64,000 nucleotides of DNA from an uncultured Lachnospira sp. (GCA_910585095.1 CAJUBU010000001.1:1-64000); one strand, 5' to 3'. Positions 27,313-36,079 are shown, counted from the stretch's first letter. Notes: generated from the sequence alone by a model not told the origin. Numbers and translations are program-made.

Positions 27313-27444
27313 AGTTATCCCGTACTTTTCCACATTTTACTTTTATAAATTTATTCAAACTTTGTGGATAATGTTGATAAAATGGTGTATAACTTAAAAA
27401 TAGGGGATAAATTTAATTTTTATTTGTGGATAACTTGTGGATAA
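27313..27444. other. DnaA-box cluster
   Basis: Three perfect DnaA boxes (TGTGGATAA on plus; TTATCCACA on minus) occur at 27363-27371, 27425-27433 and 27436-27444. Near-matches include TGTTGATAA and GTGTATAAC between them and GTTATCCCG near 27315. AT-rich DNA lies at 27061-27310. No dnaA or dnaN is nearby, and genes on both sides point the same way, which argues against a main bidirectional origin. Confidence 0.65.
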
Positions 27445-27455
27445 CTTATTCTCTA

Positions 27456-27926
27456 TTACATTTTCTTATAATATACCAATGTAAGTTTTTCATTGATAAC
27501 TTTTATTTTATCTGTCTTTTTATATCCCATTTTTTCATATAAATGGCAATTTTTTGATTCCTGCAAAATAGTTTCTAATTCCCATCCTTCTTTTCCATAT
27601 ATTTCTTCACATAGCCAAATAGCTTTCTGTGCAATACCTTTTTCTTGAAATTCTGGCAAAATAAATAATGGAGATATTCTCTTTCTTTTCCCTGTTTCCT
27701 TTTTATCAACAATACGAATAGCGCCTGCTTTTTGTGAATCTATGCAGATAAAATAATAATAAGTAAAAGGTTGTTCTAAGCGTTTTTTTATATTTTCTAT
27801 ATTTTCATTGCCAGGATTTGTATCAAAATCCTGATATTTATTAAGCAGTTCTTTAAATGCTTTTATCTGCATACTATGTAATTCTTGTGCATCTTCCATC
27901 ATTACCCTTAATAATTTTACTGTCAT
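27456..27926 (-). CDS. GNAT family N-acetyltransferase (first of three)
   Basis: 156 residues with a GNAT fold: FILPEFQEKGIAQKAIWLCEE forms the acetyl-CoA loop (QEKGIA) and CHLYEKMGYKKTD the C-terminal motif. Substrate unknown. Its first 4 bp overlap the stop of the next GNAT gene, so the two are co-translated. Confidence 0.85.
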   Translation of the reverse strand: MTVKLLRVMMEDAQELHSMQIKAFKELLNKYQDFDTNPGNENIENIKKRLEQPFTYYYFICIDSQKAGAIRIVDKKETGKRKRISPLFILPEFQEKGIAQKAIWLCEEIYGKEGWELETILQESKNCHLYEKMGYKKTDKIKVINEKLTLVYYKKM

Positions 27927-28378
27927 ATATTTACCCTTTCCCTTAAATTCACTTGTTTCAATTCATGTATATTCTTATTTCGATATACTAAATCATCTCT
28001 TACAGTAAAACCAACTTTTTCCCAAAAAGTATTTCCTAAGATATTGTCCTCAAATACCACCAATGCTACTTTATGTATTCCTTCTTGCTCTAATGCCGTC
28101 AGTGCTAAATTTACCAACTTACTCCCAATTCCCTTATTCCGATATTCTGTCTTTACTGTCATATGATGAATAAAGCCTCTGCGACCATCATGCCCGCTCA
28201 TAATAACTCCAACAAGTTCTCTATTTTCTTCTGCTACAAAACATGTATTTGGATTTCTAAGCAAATATTTAGCAATTCCTTCTTTTGAATCATCTGTTGT
28301 ATTTAATCCCATGCCTGGGGTATGTATCCATAGTTCATATACCTTTTCATAATCTTCTATTTTCATTATCCTAATCAT
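27923..28378 (-). CDS. GNAT family N-acetyltransferase (second of three)
   Basis: 151 residues. The acetyl-CoA loop is RNKGIGSKLV, preceded by HHMTVKTEY and followed by FWEKVGF. Conserved features fit small-molecule or aminoglycoside-like GNATs, but the substrate cannot be read from sequence. The ATG at 28378 has GAGG 6 nt upstream; earlier in-frame ATG lies on the site. Confidence 0.85.
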   Translation of the reverse strand: MIRIMKIEDYEKVYELWIHTPGMGLNTTDDSKEGIAKYLLRNPNTCFVAEENRELVGVIMSGHDGRRGFIHHMTVKTEYRNKGIGSKLVNLALTALEQEGIHKVALVVFEDNILGNTFWEKVGFTVRDDLVYRNKNIHELKQVNLRERVNI

Positions 28379-28393
28379 TTTTAACCTCATTTT

Positions 28394-28891
28394 TTACACA
28401 TTTCTAAATTTTTCTAAGCGATAATGATGTTCACTATCTAATTCTTTTACTCCATTTTTATAATCATATCCTTTTTTTCGATAAAACTCTACCGCTGTAA
28501 TGGATGCTGGAATTTCTATTCTCTTCGCCCTTAAAAATAGGTCGTCTAACTCAAGCGTATCAATAATATAACTGCCAATTCCTTGTTTATGTAATTCTGG
28601 AAGTACAAAAATAGTAAGTAATATGCTTTCTGTAAGACTTCCCCAAAAGCTCGATATAGCACCAACCCCTACTATTTTACCCTCATTCCAAAACACATAA
28701 ATATTTGCATATTCTGCTATGCCTTGAAACCACTTTACATCATGTGTAGCAATGAATTGTTCTATCACTTTTTCACCGTAATCTTTCACATTGACTTCTC
28801 TAAAATTTCGGATAATCAATCGTACAATTTCCTCTGCATCTTGTTCCTGATAAGGTTTGACAAAAACCTGCGTTCCATTTTCTAATTTCAT
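28394..28891 (-). CDS. GNAT family N-acetyltransferase (third of three)
   Basis: 165 residues. The acetyl-CoA motif is LPELHKQGIGSYII with FYRKKGYDYKNG near the end. It leads the three-gene operon; a terminator of the upstream unit lies directly before it. The three proteins share only the fold, so they are not a recent duplication. Confidence 0.85.
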   Translation of the reverse strand: MKLENGTQVFVKPYQEQDAEEIVRLIIRNFREVNVKDYGEKVIEQFIATHDVKWFQGIAEYANIYVFWNEGKIVGVGAISSFWGSLTESILLTIFVLPELHKQGIGSYIIDTLELDDLFLRAKRIEIPASITAVEFYRKKGYDYKNGVKELDSEHHYRLEKFRNV

Positions 28892-28917
28892 ATAACCGCC
28901 TTTCTGAGTACAAAAAA

Positions 28918-28946
28918 TGCACTAAACATACAATATGTCTAGTGCA
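28918..28946 (-). terminator. Terminator of the small cysteine-rich unit
   Basis: On the minus strand TGCACTAGACATA can pair with TATGTTTAGTGCA, with one mismatch, and is followed by TTTTTT. It closes the short unit that starts near 29230. Confidence 0.65.
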
Positions 28947-29010
28947 TTAATTAAAAATATCAGTTAAAAAATTTTCCACTTTAAAAATATACTATTTTAA
29001 AAATATTTTC

Positions 29011-29130
29011 TTATTGAAACTTACCTTTACCGATATATATGCACAGACATATTAGACCTACCTCTGCAACTGTGCATCCAATCGGAACACAATCACAATT
29101 AAGTACGTCTGTAATACATGTACATATCAT
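29011..29130 (-). CDS. Putative small cysteine-rich peptide, 39 residues
   Basis: Predicted peptide with seven cysteines at 3, 5, 12, 14, 19, 28 and 30, including CDCVPIGC and LICLC, and a basic end GKGKFQ. It lies in a complete small unit: promoter, 5' hairpin, leader, ORF, terminator. The best ribosome binding site (AGGAGAG) instead serves an overlapping 18-codon ORF at 29099-29155 in another frame. The peptide could be read by coupling or a frameshift, or the gene may be a decayed precursor. No maturation enzymes are adjacent. Function unknown. Confidence 0.35.
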   Translation of the reverse strand: MICTCITDVLNCDCVPIGCTVAEVGLICLCIYIGKGKFQ

Positions 29131-29236
29131 TCATTGTAAAATGTAAGTTTTGCATTTTATCTCTCCTAAATTATTTGGGCTGCTGCACGAAATATCTTAT
29201 ATCTGATTTTTTATACAACAGCCTTTACTTTCTTAT

Positions 29237-29265
29237 AAACTACTATAATTTAATTTTAATGTCAA
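29237..29265 (-). promoter_or_regulatory. Promoter of the small cysteine-rich unit
   Basis: A perfect TTGACA (29260-29265) is 17 bp from TAGTTT (29237-29242) on the minus strand. The leader then forms a GGCTGTTG/CAGCAGCC hairpin before AGGAGAG. Confidence 0.5.
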
Positions 29266-29277
29266 GAAATATATTAC

Positions 29278-29703
29278 CTATTTTCCTCCTAATTCCCTAT
29301 ACATAGTTTCTACATAGTCTGCTAAGGCACTATTATACTGATAATATTTCCAATCACCATTATGTACAATTTGTGTGTATCCTCCTCCAAAAACCATACT
29401 CCAATCAGTATCATTTATTGTATATGAAATACTATACAACCAGCCACTATACTGTTTTGGAAATAATACAGGTCTAAAATGAAACTCATCTATTTTATTC
29501 GTCAGTTTTTCTATATCTTCCTTTGATATTACAATGCTTTCCCCTGTATTTCCACTCATAATACGCACTTCTTCTGCTTGTCGTATATTTACTTTAAAAT
29601 TTTTCTCTCTACTTGAATAGATATACGTTATCACTATAAAAATAGTTAATATTATAATTAAAAATATAGAAATAGATATGATGAATTTTTTATGTTTCTT
29701 CAT
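29278..29703 (-). CDS. Membrane-anchored small protein, paralog 1
   Basis: 141 residues. One transmembrane segment (about 7-28) precedes an outside domain with VRIMSGNTGESIVISKED. The pattern recalls DUF5301-type domains, without certainty. The N-terminal half is almost identical in DNA to the next gene (29776-30201), while the C-terminal half has diverged (GWLYSISYTINDTDWSM). The ATG at 29703 has AGAGG 8 nt upstream. It is last in an operon behind a secreted cysteine protease. Confidence 0.75.
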   Translation of the reverse strand: MKKHKKFIISISIFLIIILTIFIVITYIYSSREKNFKVNIRQAEEVRIMSGNTGESIVISKEDIEKLTNKIDEFHFRPVLFPKQYSGWLYSISYTINDTDWSMVFGGGYTQIVHNGDWKYYQYNSALADYVETMYRELGGK

Positions 29704-29775
29704 AGGCTTCACCTCTAATCTGGTATAACCATTATATAATTTTATCTTCTTGCATAATATTTTAAAATAGGTTGT

Positions 29776-30201
29776 CTATTTTTCGCCTAATTCCTTATAC
29801 ATAGTTTCTATATACTCTTCCAAGTCACTATTATATTGATAATTTTTTATATCATTATTATGTGAAATTTTTATATATCCTCCACTAAAAGCCATACTCC
29901 AATTATCATCACCTATTTTACAAGAAATTTCATATGACCAACCTGTTCGTTGTTCTGGAAATAATACAGGTTTAAAATGAAACTCATCTATTTTATTCGC
30001 CAGTTTTTCTATATCTTCCTTTGATATTACAATGCTTTCCCCTGTATTTCCACTCATAATACGCACTTCTTCTGCTTGTCGTATATTTACTTTAAAATTT
30101 TTCTCTCTACTTGAATAGATATACGTTATCACTATAAAAATAGTTAATATTATAATTAAAAATATAGAAACAACTATGATGGATTTTTTATGTTTTTTCA
30201 T
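29776..30201 (-). CDS. Membrane-anchored small protein, paralog 2
   Basis: 141 residues, same layout as its neighbour. Residues about 1-75 are nearly identical to paralog 1; beyond that, substitutions cluster around the exposed-looking GWSYEISCKIGDDNW and the tail. A recent tandem duplication with fast change in one half is seen directly. It begins 12 bp after the protease gene stops, so both are likely on one transcript. Confidence 0.75.
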   Translation of the reverse strand: MKKHKKSIIVVSIFLIIILTIFIVITYIYSSREKNFKVNIRQAEEVRIMSGNTGESIVISKEDIEKLANKIDEFHFKPVLFPEQRTGWSYEISCKIGDDNWSMAFSGGYIKISHNNDIKNYQYNSDLEEYIETMYKELGEK

Positions 30202-30213
30202 AGCCTTTACCTC

Positions 30214-31461
30214 TTAATCTGGTATAACCACTACATAATTCCAATTTCCCTGACAATGCCCCCAGACATATCTTGAAGGATAATTTATCCAACCATCTGC
30301 TATTCTTATATAAGTACTACAATATCCATTAGAATATGTAAACTGTGAATATCCTAAAGCAAGTACACTATGATCTCTATATTTATAATGATTATATACT
30401 ATTAAGTTGCATGGGCGGTTATTATCTAATTCTTCCACAACATATATTCCATTATTTGTTCCATGATAAAGATATGCCCTACAACTTAAACCTCTGTCAT
30501 AAAAGTAAAGTTTATATGCATCTTCTATATTAACCTCTGGTGTTCCACTTTGTTTATTGGTTTCCATAATTTCAAACATTTCCCAAAATACATCATTCCA
30601 TGAACAATTTAAAAATAAATCACCATATTTAGAGGGGTCTCTAAGATACCAATATTTACATAAATTCGTTGCGGCTGTTGGCGCACATACAAAACCATCA
30701 GTAAAATCATCCATGACATTGTAATATATAAATCCACCATCAACCATATTATATTTACTGTCTTTATATCCGCTTTCATAATTGTTAGGATTTGTTATAA
30801 AATCCTCTCCCTTTGAATCAGGCGGATTACTTCCTCTAGTAGTCATATTCAGATACATCTCCCACATATCTGAATAATCCTGTTCCTGTGTTTCTTCATC
30901 TTCCCAACAAACTTCTGCCATCTCAACAATATCACTTGTTGTTATATCATATATTTTAGAATCATTATTATCAACTTTACATTCTACAGCATAATTCATA
31001 TCCCCCATATAATATAACTTACAATTCTTACTACTTAAGTCAGCCTGTTCCATATCATTTACTTTTTCTACTACATGCTCGATAGACACATCTAAAAAAG
31101 ACTCTCCCTCCTCAGCAAATTCAATAATTGGATACATGCTTGTATTTGCTCCTGTTATTACATAACCGCAATCGTTATTATCTTTGTCTTTTATTCCAAA
31201 ATAATAACATTCTAACCTATTTTTATCATCAAATATTGCCTTTCTTTCATCAATTTTTACGCCTGTGTTCCACAACGACTCCTTATCTGTACTCATTACA
31301 TTTTTAATATGTGTAATAGCTGCTTGTTGGGCTTCTTCCATTGAAATAATACGCACATCATTTCCTACTGCCCCATCTTGTGCCGCAAAAACTGCACTCG
31401 AATTTACTAAAAACATAACTACTGTCATTACACATGCTATTGTTCTTTTGGTTTTTTTCAT
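30214..31461 (-). CDS. Secreted papain-like (C39/C10-like) cysteine peptidase
   Basis: 415 residues. A signal peptide (1-26, cut near VFA-AQ) precedes a domain of about 220 residues that looks like an inhibitory propeptide. The catalytic domain has FVCAPTAATNLCKYW (Cys259), DHSVLALGYSQF (His364) and IADGW (Asp389), the order of papain-like peptidases. The ATG at 31461 has GGAGG 5 nt upstream. It is flanked by three paralogous membrane-anchored proteins, which could regulate or protect against it. Exact peptidase family is uncertain. Confidence 0.8.
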   Translation of the reverse strand: MKKTKRTIACVMTVVMFLVNSSAVFAAQDGAVGNDVRIISMEEAQQAAITHIKNVMSTDKESLWNTGVKIDERKAIFDDKNRLECYYFGIKDKDNNDCGYVITGANTSMYPIIEFAEEGESFLDVSIEHVVEKVNDMEQADLSSKNCKLYYMGDMNYAVECKVDNNDSKIYDITTSDIVEMAEVCWEDEETQEQDYSDMWEMYLNMTTRGSNPPDSKGEDFITNPNNYESGYKDSKYNMVDGGFIYYNVMDDFTDGFVCAPTAATNLCKYWYLRDPSKYGDLFLNCSWNDVFWEMFEIMETNKQSGTPEVNIEDAYKLYFYDRGLSCRAYLYHGTNNGIYVVEELDNNRPCNLIVYNHYKYRDHSVLALGYSQFTYSNGYCSTYIRIADGWINYPSRYVWGHCQGNWNYVVVIPD

Positions 31462-31467
31462 AAATAC

Positions 31468-31550
31468 CTCCATTTCTGTGCTGTATCTTATCTGCAATAA
31501 ACTATTTATATCCTTTTTCTTTATTGCCACACTAAAATACATTCACGTAA
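31468..31550 (-). repeat. Structured leader repeat A, protease copy
   Basis: Ends CAGCACAGAAATGGAGG just before the start codon. Upstream, GCAATAAA pairs with TTTATTGC over 8 bp inside a weak GTGT/GCAC outer stem. Matches the layout but has a diverged 5' part. Confidence 0.4.
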
Positions 31551-31638
31551 ACTTTACAATACCCATCTGTTACCCTTTAACACACTTTATATTCACTACA
31601 TTAATTTTCCAATCCTCCTCCTTTCCAATCAAATATAC

Positions 31639-32040
31639 CTACAACATTTTCTTTATAAAATCAATCAATTCTACTGTTCCAGCCTTATAAAATTTATTTT
31701 CATTAATAACTATACAATTATTATCAACAATCGTAATAATGTATAATTCTCCATCTATTGTAAATTGTATATGATACAGCCATTCTGTTAATGGCTTATG
31801 AAAAAAATCTCTTGTCCATTCTAAATTTTTAAGTTTTTCAAACAGTTCTTCTTTTTCTTTATCAGGCAGTCTAATAGAATTTCCATTATTGCCATCTATG
31901 ACATAAACATTTTCATATGCTTGATTTTGTTTTCTAAGAAATGCTGTATCTAATTTTGTTGAAATTATCATTAATGTTCCAACTACTACAGCTATTGCTA
32001 TCATTACAACAAAAATAATGATATATTTTTTCTTTTTCAT
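31639..32040 (-). CDS. Membrane-anchored small protein, paralog 3
   Basis: 133 residues with one transmembrane segment (about 6-27). VYVIDGNNGNSIRLPDKEKEEL and WLYHIQFTIDGELYII align with VRIMSGNTGESIVISKED and GWSYEISCKIGDDNW of the other two paralogs, so it is an older member of the family. It heads the transcript that includes the protease. The ribosome binding site is weak (CGGGC). Confidence 0.7.
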   Translation of the reverse strand: MKKKKYIIIFVVMIAIAVVVGTLMIISTKLDTAFLRKQNQAYENVYVIDGNNGNSIRLPDKEKEELFEKLKNLEWTRDFFHKPLTEWLYHIQFTIDGELYIITIVDNNCIVINENKFYKAGTVELIDFIKKML

Positions 32041-32187
32041 AAATTTTGCCCGTTTCATATAAATAAATTTATAGTACAATTATATTTTTAATTGAAATTA
32101 TGTCTATTTTATATTTATAAGTATAATAATATATAAAATTTATAAATGTTATAATACAACTAATTTAAAATATAATATTACTAGTAA

Positions 32188-32217
32188 ATTATATCATTAT
32201 ACTTTAATTAATGTCAA
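32188..32217 (-). promoter_or_regulatory. Promoter of the protease locus
   Basis: On the minus strand TTGACA (32212-32217) and TATAAT (32188-32193) are 18 bp apart with an extended TG before the -10. Both boxes are perfect, so expression should be strong. The leader is about 140 nt. Confidence 0.65.
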
Positions 32218-32368
32218 TCTACCTGTTCCTTTTATTAGGGCAAAAATATAAACCTATTTATATTTATATTAATTTTATATTTAATATTTTTTAAATATCA
32301 ATCTATCCTATATATTTTATGGATACAATATTTCTTCCATTTTTTTACTTTAAACATTCGATAAACAG

Positions 32369-32396
32369 TTGCAAATATTGTCCTATTCATTATATT
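32369..32396 (+). promoter_or_regulatory. Possible promoter of the SDR gene
   Basis: TTGCAA (32369-32374) and TATATT (32391-32396) with a 16-bp spacer, about 45 bp before the start codon. The surrounding DNA is very AT-rich, so chance matches are likely. Confidence 0.35.
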
Positions 32397-32438
32397 ATTA
32401 TATTAACATTTTGGCTCAGAAAGGCAGGACAATCATCA

Positions 32439-33164
32439 ATGTCAAACATTATTATAACTGGTGCTTCTAGGGGAATCGGACGTGCTATTGCACTAGCGCT
32501 GGCAGATAAAAACAACAATATTGTGCTTAACTGTGTCCAAAACAAAGACCTTTTAGCACAAGTTCAACAAGATATTATAAAGATGGGCGGCAATGCCAAA
32601 ATGGATATAGGCGATGTTGGCTGTTATAATAATGTAGAAAATTTGGTTGCCTGTATGCATCATTTTTATGGAGATGTTGATATTCTTATCAACAATGCTG
32701 GCATTTCAGCTATTGGATTGCTTCAAGATACCACTCCTCTTGAATGGCACCATACTTTTCATGTCAATGTACACGCCATATATAACTGTTGTCGATTATG
32801 TATTCCTGATATGATTAAAAAGAAATCAGGCAGGATTATTAATATTTCCTCTGTCTGGGGAAATGTAGGTGCAAGCTGTGAAGTTGCCTACTCTGCTGCA
32901 AAAGGTGCTGTCAATGCTATGACAAAAGCCTTAGCAAAAGAACTCGCCCCAAGCAATATACAAGTAAATGCTATTGCTTGTGGGGCAATTGATACTGAAA
33001 TGAATAATCATCTAAATGATGATGAAAAAAAATCACTGGCTGATGAAATTCCTGTTGGAAGAATGGGTAAACCAGAAGAAATTGGCAAATTTGTCAAGCA
33101 ATTATGCAATAGTCCCTCTTATCTTACAGGTCAAATCATAACGATAGACGGCGGCTGGACATAA
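32439..33164 (+). CDS. Short-chain dehydrogenase/reductase, FabG-like
   Basis: 241 residues. NAD(P)-binding TGASRGIGRAI (7-17), NNAG, and the catalytic Ser-Tyr-Lys set in ISSVWGN and YSAAKGAV are present, and the end TGQIITIDGGWT is typical. Closest in pattern to 3-oxoacyl-ACP reductases, but it stands apart from fatty acid synthesis genes and pairs with a serine hydrolase, so the substrate is open. The start at 32439 follows AGGCAGGA. Confidence 0.88.
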   Translation: MSNIIITGASRGIGRAIALALADKNNNIVLNCVQNKDLLAQVQQDIIKMGGNAKMDIGDVGCYNNVENLVACMHHFYGDVDILINNAGISAIGLLQDTTPLEWHHTFHVNVHAIYNCCRLCIPDMIKKKSGRIINISSVWGNVGASCEVAYSAAKGAVNAMTKALAKELAPSNIQVNAIACGAIDTEMNNHLNDDEKKSLADEIPVGRMGKPEEIGKFVKQLCNSPSYLTGQIITIDGGWT

Positions 33165-33221
33165 AACTGGAGGCTATGATTGAAACTCTTTATTTTCAAT
33201 CAACAAGTTTTATGCTGCGCA

Positions 33222-33269
33222 AAAACTTGAGCCATTAGCTGCTCCTAAAAACAAGTCGCAGCATGGAGG
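33222..33269 (+). repeat. Structured leader repeat B, copy 1
   Basis: 48 bp aligning without gaps to 59608-59655 (minus) with 41 identical positions, including ACTTGAGCCATTAGCTGCTC. ATGCTGCG just upstream pairs with CGCAGCAT directly before GGAGG. CAAGTTTT/AAAACTTG forms a second possible hairpin. Confidence 0.65.
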
Positions 33270-33275
33270 CTAAAA

Positions 33276-34763
33276 ATGAATTTTTTAACAACAACACCTT
33301 CTAATGTAGGTATTAAACCACAATGGCTAATGAATTTTTTAAAAAGACTGGATTATCAACAAATCCCAATTCATAGTGCCATTGTTATGAAAAACAATCA
33401 AATATGTATGGAGACTTACTATGCTCCATATACAAAAGAATCACTCCATCGGATGTTTTCTATCACAAAAACATTTGTAGCTATGGCTATTGGATTGCTT
33501 TGTGAAGATGGCAAACTAACGCTCAACGATCATATTGTTGATTATTTCTCTGAAAAACTGCCTAAAAACGGCGCATATCCTTACACCGCTATGCTTACCA
33601 TTAAAGATATGTTAATGATGCGAACCTGCCACAATGAGACAACATTTAAAGCAAAAGGGGTTACCGACTGGGTTGGCTCTTTTTTTACAACTCCACCAAA
33701 TCATATGCCTGGAACAAATTTTTCTTATGACACAGGTTCCACCCATGTTTTAGGCGCTTTAGTAGAAAAGCTTTCTGGTATGAAGATTCTTGATTATCTT
33801 CGCAGCAAAGGTCTTGATGAATTGGGATTTTCTAAAAATGCTTACCTTTTAACAGACCCTAACGGCGTCAGCATGGGTGGCTCAGGAATGTGTGCCACTT
33901 CAAGAGATGTTCTTCTTATGATGATGCTTATTGTAAATGATGGTAAATTAAATGGAAAGCAATATCTGCCAAAATATTTTGTCAAAGAAGCCAAGCAAAA
34001 ACACAGCGATCCATTTGTAAAACAGTCTACTTTGGAAGAAATACAAGGCTATGGTTATCAATTGTGGCAAACCACACATGGTGGATATGTTATGTTTGGC
34101 ATGGGTGGGCAATTGGCTCTATATGTACCAAAAAAAGATATTTATATGATTACTACTGCAGACACACAAGGCAGACAAGGCGGTGTACAGCTTATTTATG
34201 ATGCCTTTTGGGAAGAAATTTATACAAAAATCAGCAGCAATTCAGATTTGGATGAATCAAACGATTCTTCTGTGTGGGATTTTAATTATAATCAATCCAT
34301 TTCTGATAAAGAATTAAGCGACTTTTTAAATACCCGAAAATTATACACCATAACTGGTAATTATCACTCTCCTATGACAGAAAAAATTTCTGGAATTACT
34401 TATATATGTGATGACAATAATTGTGGTGTAACTGATATATGTGTTGATATAAAAAATACTGGCGGAACTTTTAACTACACTAACAAAACAGGAAAACACG
34501 CCATAAACTTTGAATTTGGTAATAATGCTTACGGCGTATTTCCAGACTACCATTTACAATATGCCGCTTCAGCCGCTTGGCGTCTTGATGATTTTCTTGT
34601 TATAAAAATACAAATTAATGACTATGCTGTTGGCAATTTATATATTGCTCTAACCTTTAAAGACAATCATGTAACGGTTATGTTTAAAAAAGTGGAGGAA
34701 ACCTTTTTTAATGAATATAATGGTGTATTTAGCGCACATGCCCAACCAAAAAAACCACTATAA
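33276..34763 (+). CDS. Beta-lactamase-fold serine hydrolase
   Basis: 495 residues. The active-site SxxK is SITK (62-65) in MFSITKTFVAMA, and the second motif is YDT (151-153). A class C beta-lactamase-related domain spans about 10-320, and a beta-rich C-terminal part follows. No signal peptide is visible, so it may be a cytoplasmic esterase or amidase rather than a penicillin-binding enzyme. GGAGG lies 6 nt before the ATG. Confidence 0.87.
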   Translation: MNFLTTTPSNVGIKPQWLMNFLKRLDYQQIPIHSAIVMKNNQICMETYYAPYTKESLHRMFSITKTFVAMAIGLLCEDGKLTLNDHIVDYFSEKLPKNGAYPYTAMLTIKDMLMMRTCHNETTFKAKGVTDWVGSFFTTPPNHMPGTNFSYDTGSTHVLGALVEKLSGMKILDYLRSKGLDELGFSKNAYLLTDPNGVSMGGSGMCATSRDVLLMMMLIVNDGKLNGKQYLPKYFVKEAKQKHSDPFVKQSTLEEIQGYGYQLWQTTHGGYVMFGMGGQLALYVPKKDIYMITTADTQGRQGGVQLIYDAFWEEIYTKISSNSDLDESNDSSVWDFNYNQSISDKELSDFLNTRKLYTITGNYHSPMTEKISGITYICDDNNCGVTDICVDIKNTGGTFNYTNKTGKHAINFEFGNNAYGVFPDYHLQYAASAAWRLDDFLVIKIQINDYAVGNLYIALTFKDNHVTVMFKKVEETFFNEYNGVFSAHAQPKKPL

Positions 34764-34779
34764 ACAACAAAAGGTGATA

Positions 34780-34840
34780 TCTACAACGCTGCAAAGCAGC
34801 GGGACATTTGCTCCTCACGACATTTCATTACTCGTGAGAA
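34780..34840. terminator. Hairpins between convergent genes
   Basis: CGCTGC/GCAGCG and CTCACGA/TCGTGAG stems lie between the converging hydrolase and glycosyltransferase genes; the second overlaps the latter's stop. The 31 bp from 34796 resemble repeat R (22 identical positions). Confidence 0.35.
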
Positions 34841-36048
34841 TAAACAATATCTAATATCTGCTGCACTCTCTTATCATAAGAGTGCAGTTTTTTTACTTTT
34901 TCATGCCCATTTCTTGCAATTTCCATTCGTTCCTCTTCATGTGTCAAATAATATTTTGCCTTTTTTTGCATATCATCAAGACTATCATAATATACAAGGT
35001 CTTTTTCATTCTCAAAATACATGAAAAGTTCTGGCTGAAAATTAGTAAGTAAAAATCCCCCTGCACCAAGTACATCCCACACTCGCAGTGGCAATCCTGT
35101 TCGTATATTTTTAATTGTAAAATTCATATTAATCTTTGATGCTGCAAATACTTTTGGCATCTCATCAAAATAACTGGCAGTCCCTTTATAATAAACATTG
35201 GGCAATTCATCATACATTTTGTCACAATACCAGTTGACATGCCCAACTTTTGCAAGTCTTAAAAGACTCTCTATTCTTTCAATCTGTGCCATCTTATAAC
35301 CTAAAAATGTTGAGATAAACGACAATTTAATATCTAAAAGACTTCCCTCTTCCTGCTTAAATGTTATAATCTCCTCAAGCTGTGAAAGAATATCTGGCGT
35401 CATCATTCTGTCAAATATATTTTCACCAAACGTATCAAGCTGTGCTTGAAAGCAAGCATCAAAATACCCCCTTAAATATGGTGAAAATTTGTCTACAATT
35501 GCATCATAAAAATTTTTATCATAAATTCCCCCAACAAAGGATATATCCTGAGAAAATCGGTCAAAATCCTGCTTTGTCATATGATTAACTGTACGATCTA
35601 CACGTTCTATATTAACTGCCAATGGCAAATAATATACATGCTGGACACCCATTGCTTTAAATTGCAGATAACAAAATTTATCAAACAAAAACAAATAATT
35701 ACATTTGTTGAAAACAGACTGATGGTACATTGACAACATGGGGCTGTCAATTGTCCATACAATATACTTGGTGTTGCAATTTTCACAAGCCTGTGATACT
35801 TCCTGAAAATAATTAAAAGAAATCACCGCATCATAATTGCAAAATACACTCTCTAATTCTTCTATTTTTTGCTTTTGCTGACTCTCAAAATTTTCCATAC
35901 CTTTATTGATATCTTCGGCTTCTAATTCCTGCATAGTCTTTTCAGGCTTCAACGAATAGTAGGAATCTACTATATGTCCAAATTTTTCAAGGCTTTCAAT
36001 TAAATCTTCTTGACAAAATACTTTCCACCTGTATAGAATAAATTTCAC
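34828..36048 (-). CDS. Glycosyltransferase, DUF3880/CgeB type
   Basis: 406 residues. The N-terminal part resembles DUF3880 and the C-terminal part a family 1 glycosyltransferase (PKVFAASKINMNFTIKNIR, GLPLRVWDVLGAGGFLLTN, DLVYYDSLDDM). Relatives act in spore maturation or surface glycosylation. The GTG at 36048 has GGAGA 6 nt upstream; a longer frame without a site runs into the promoter. It is a single-gene unit. Confidence 0.85.
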   Translation of the reverse strand: MKFILYRWKVFCQEDLIESLEKFGHIVDSYYSLKPEKTMQELEAEDINKGMENFESQQKQKIEELESVFCNYDAVISFNYFQEVSQACENCNTKYIVWTIDSPMLSMYHQSVFNKCNYLFLFDKFCYLQFKAMGVQHVYYLPLAVNIERVDRTVNHMTKQDFDRFSQDISFVGGIYDKNFYDAIVDKFSPYLRGYFDACFQAQLDTFGENIFDRMMTPDILSQLEEIITFKQEEGSLLDIKLSFISTFLGYKMAQIERIESLLRLAKVGHVNWYCDKMYDELPNVYYKGTASYFDEMPKVFAASKINMNFTIKNIRTGLPLRVWDVLGAGGFLLTNFQPELFMYFENEKDLVYYDSLDDMQKKAKYYLTHEEERMEIARNGHEKVKKLHSYDKRVQQILDIVYSHE

Positions 36049-36079
36049 AATAATTCTCCAATCTAATGTAATCTTATAA

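Noticed and set aside
27313..27444. Main chromosomal origin of replication
   Set aside because: Boxes fit, but dnaA/dnaN are missing and gene orientation does not switch here.
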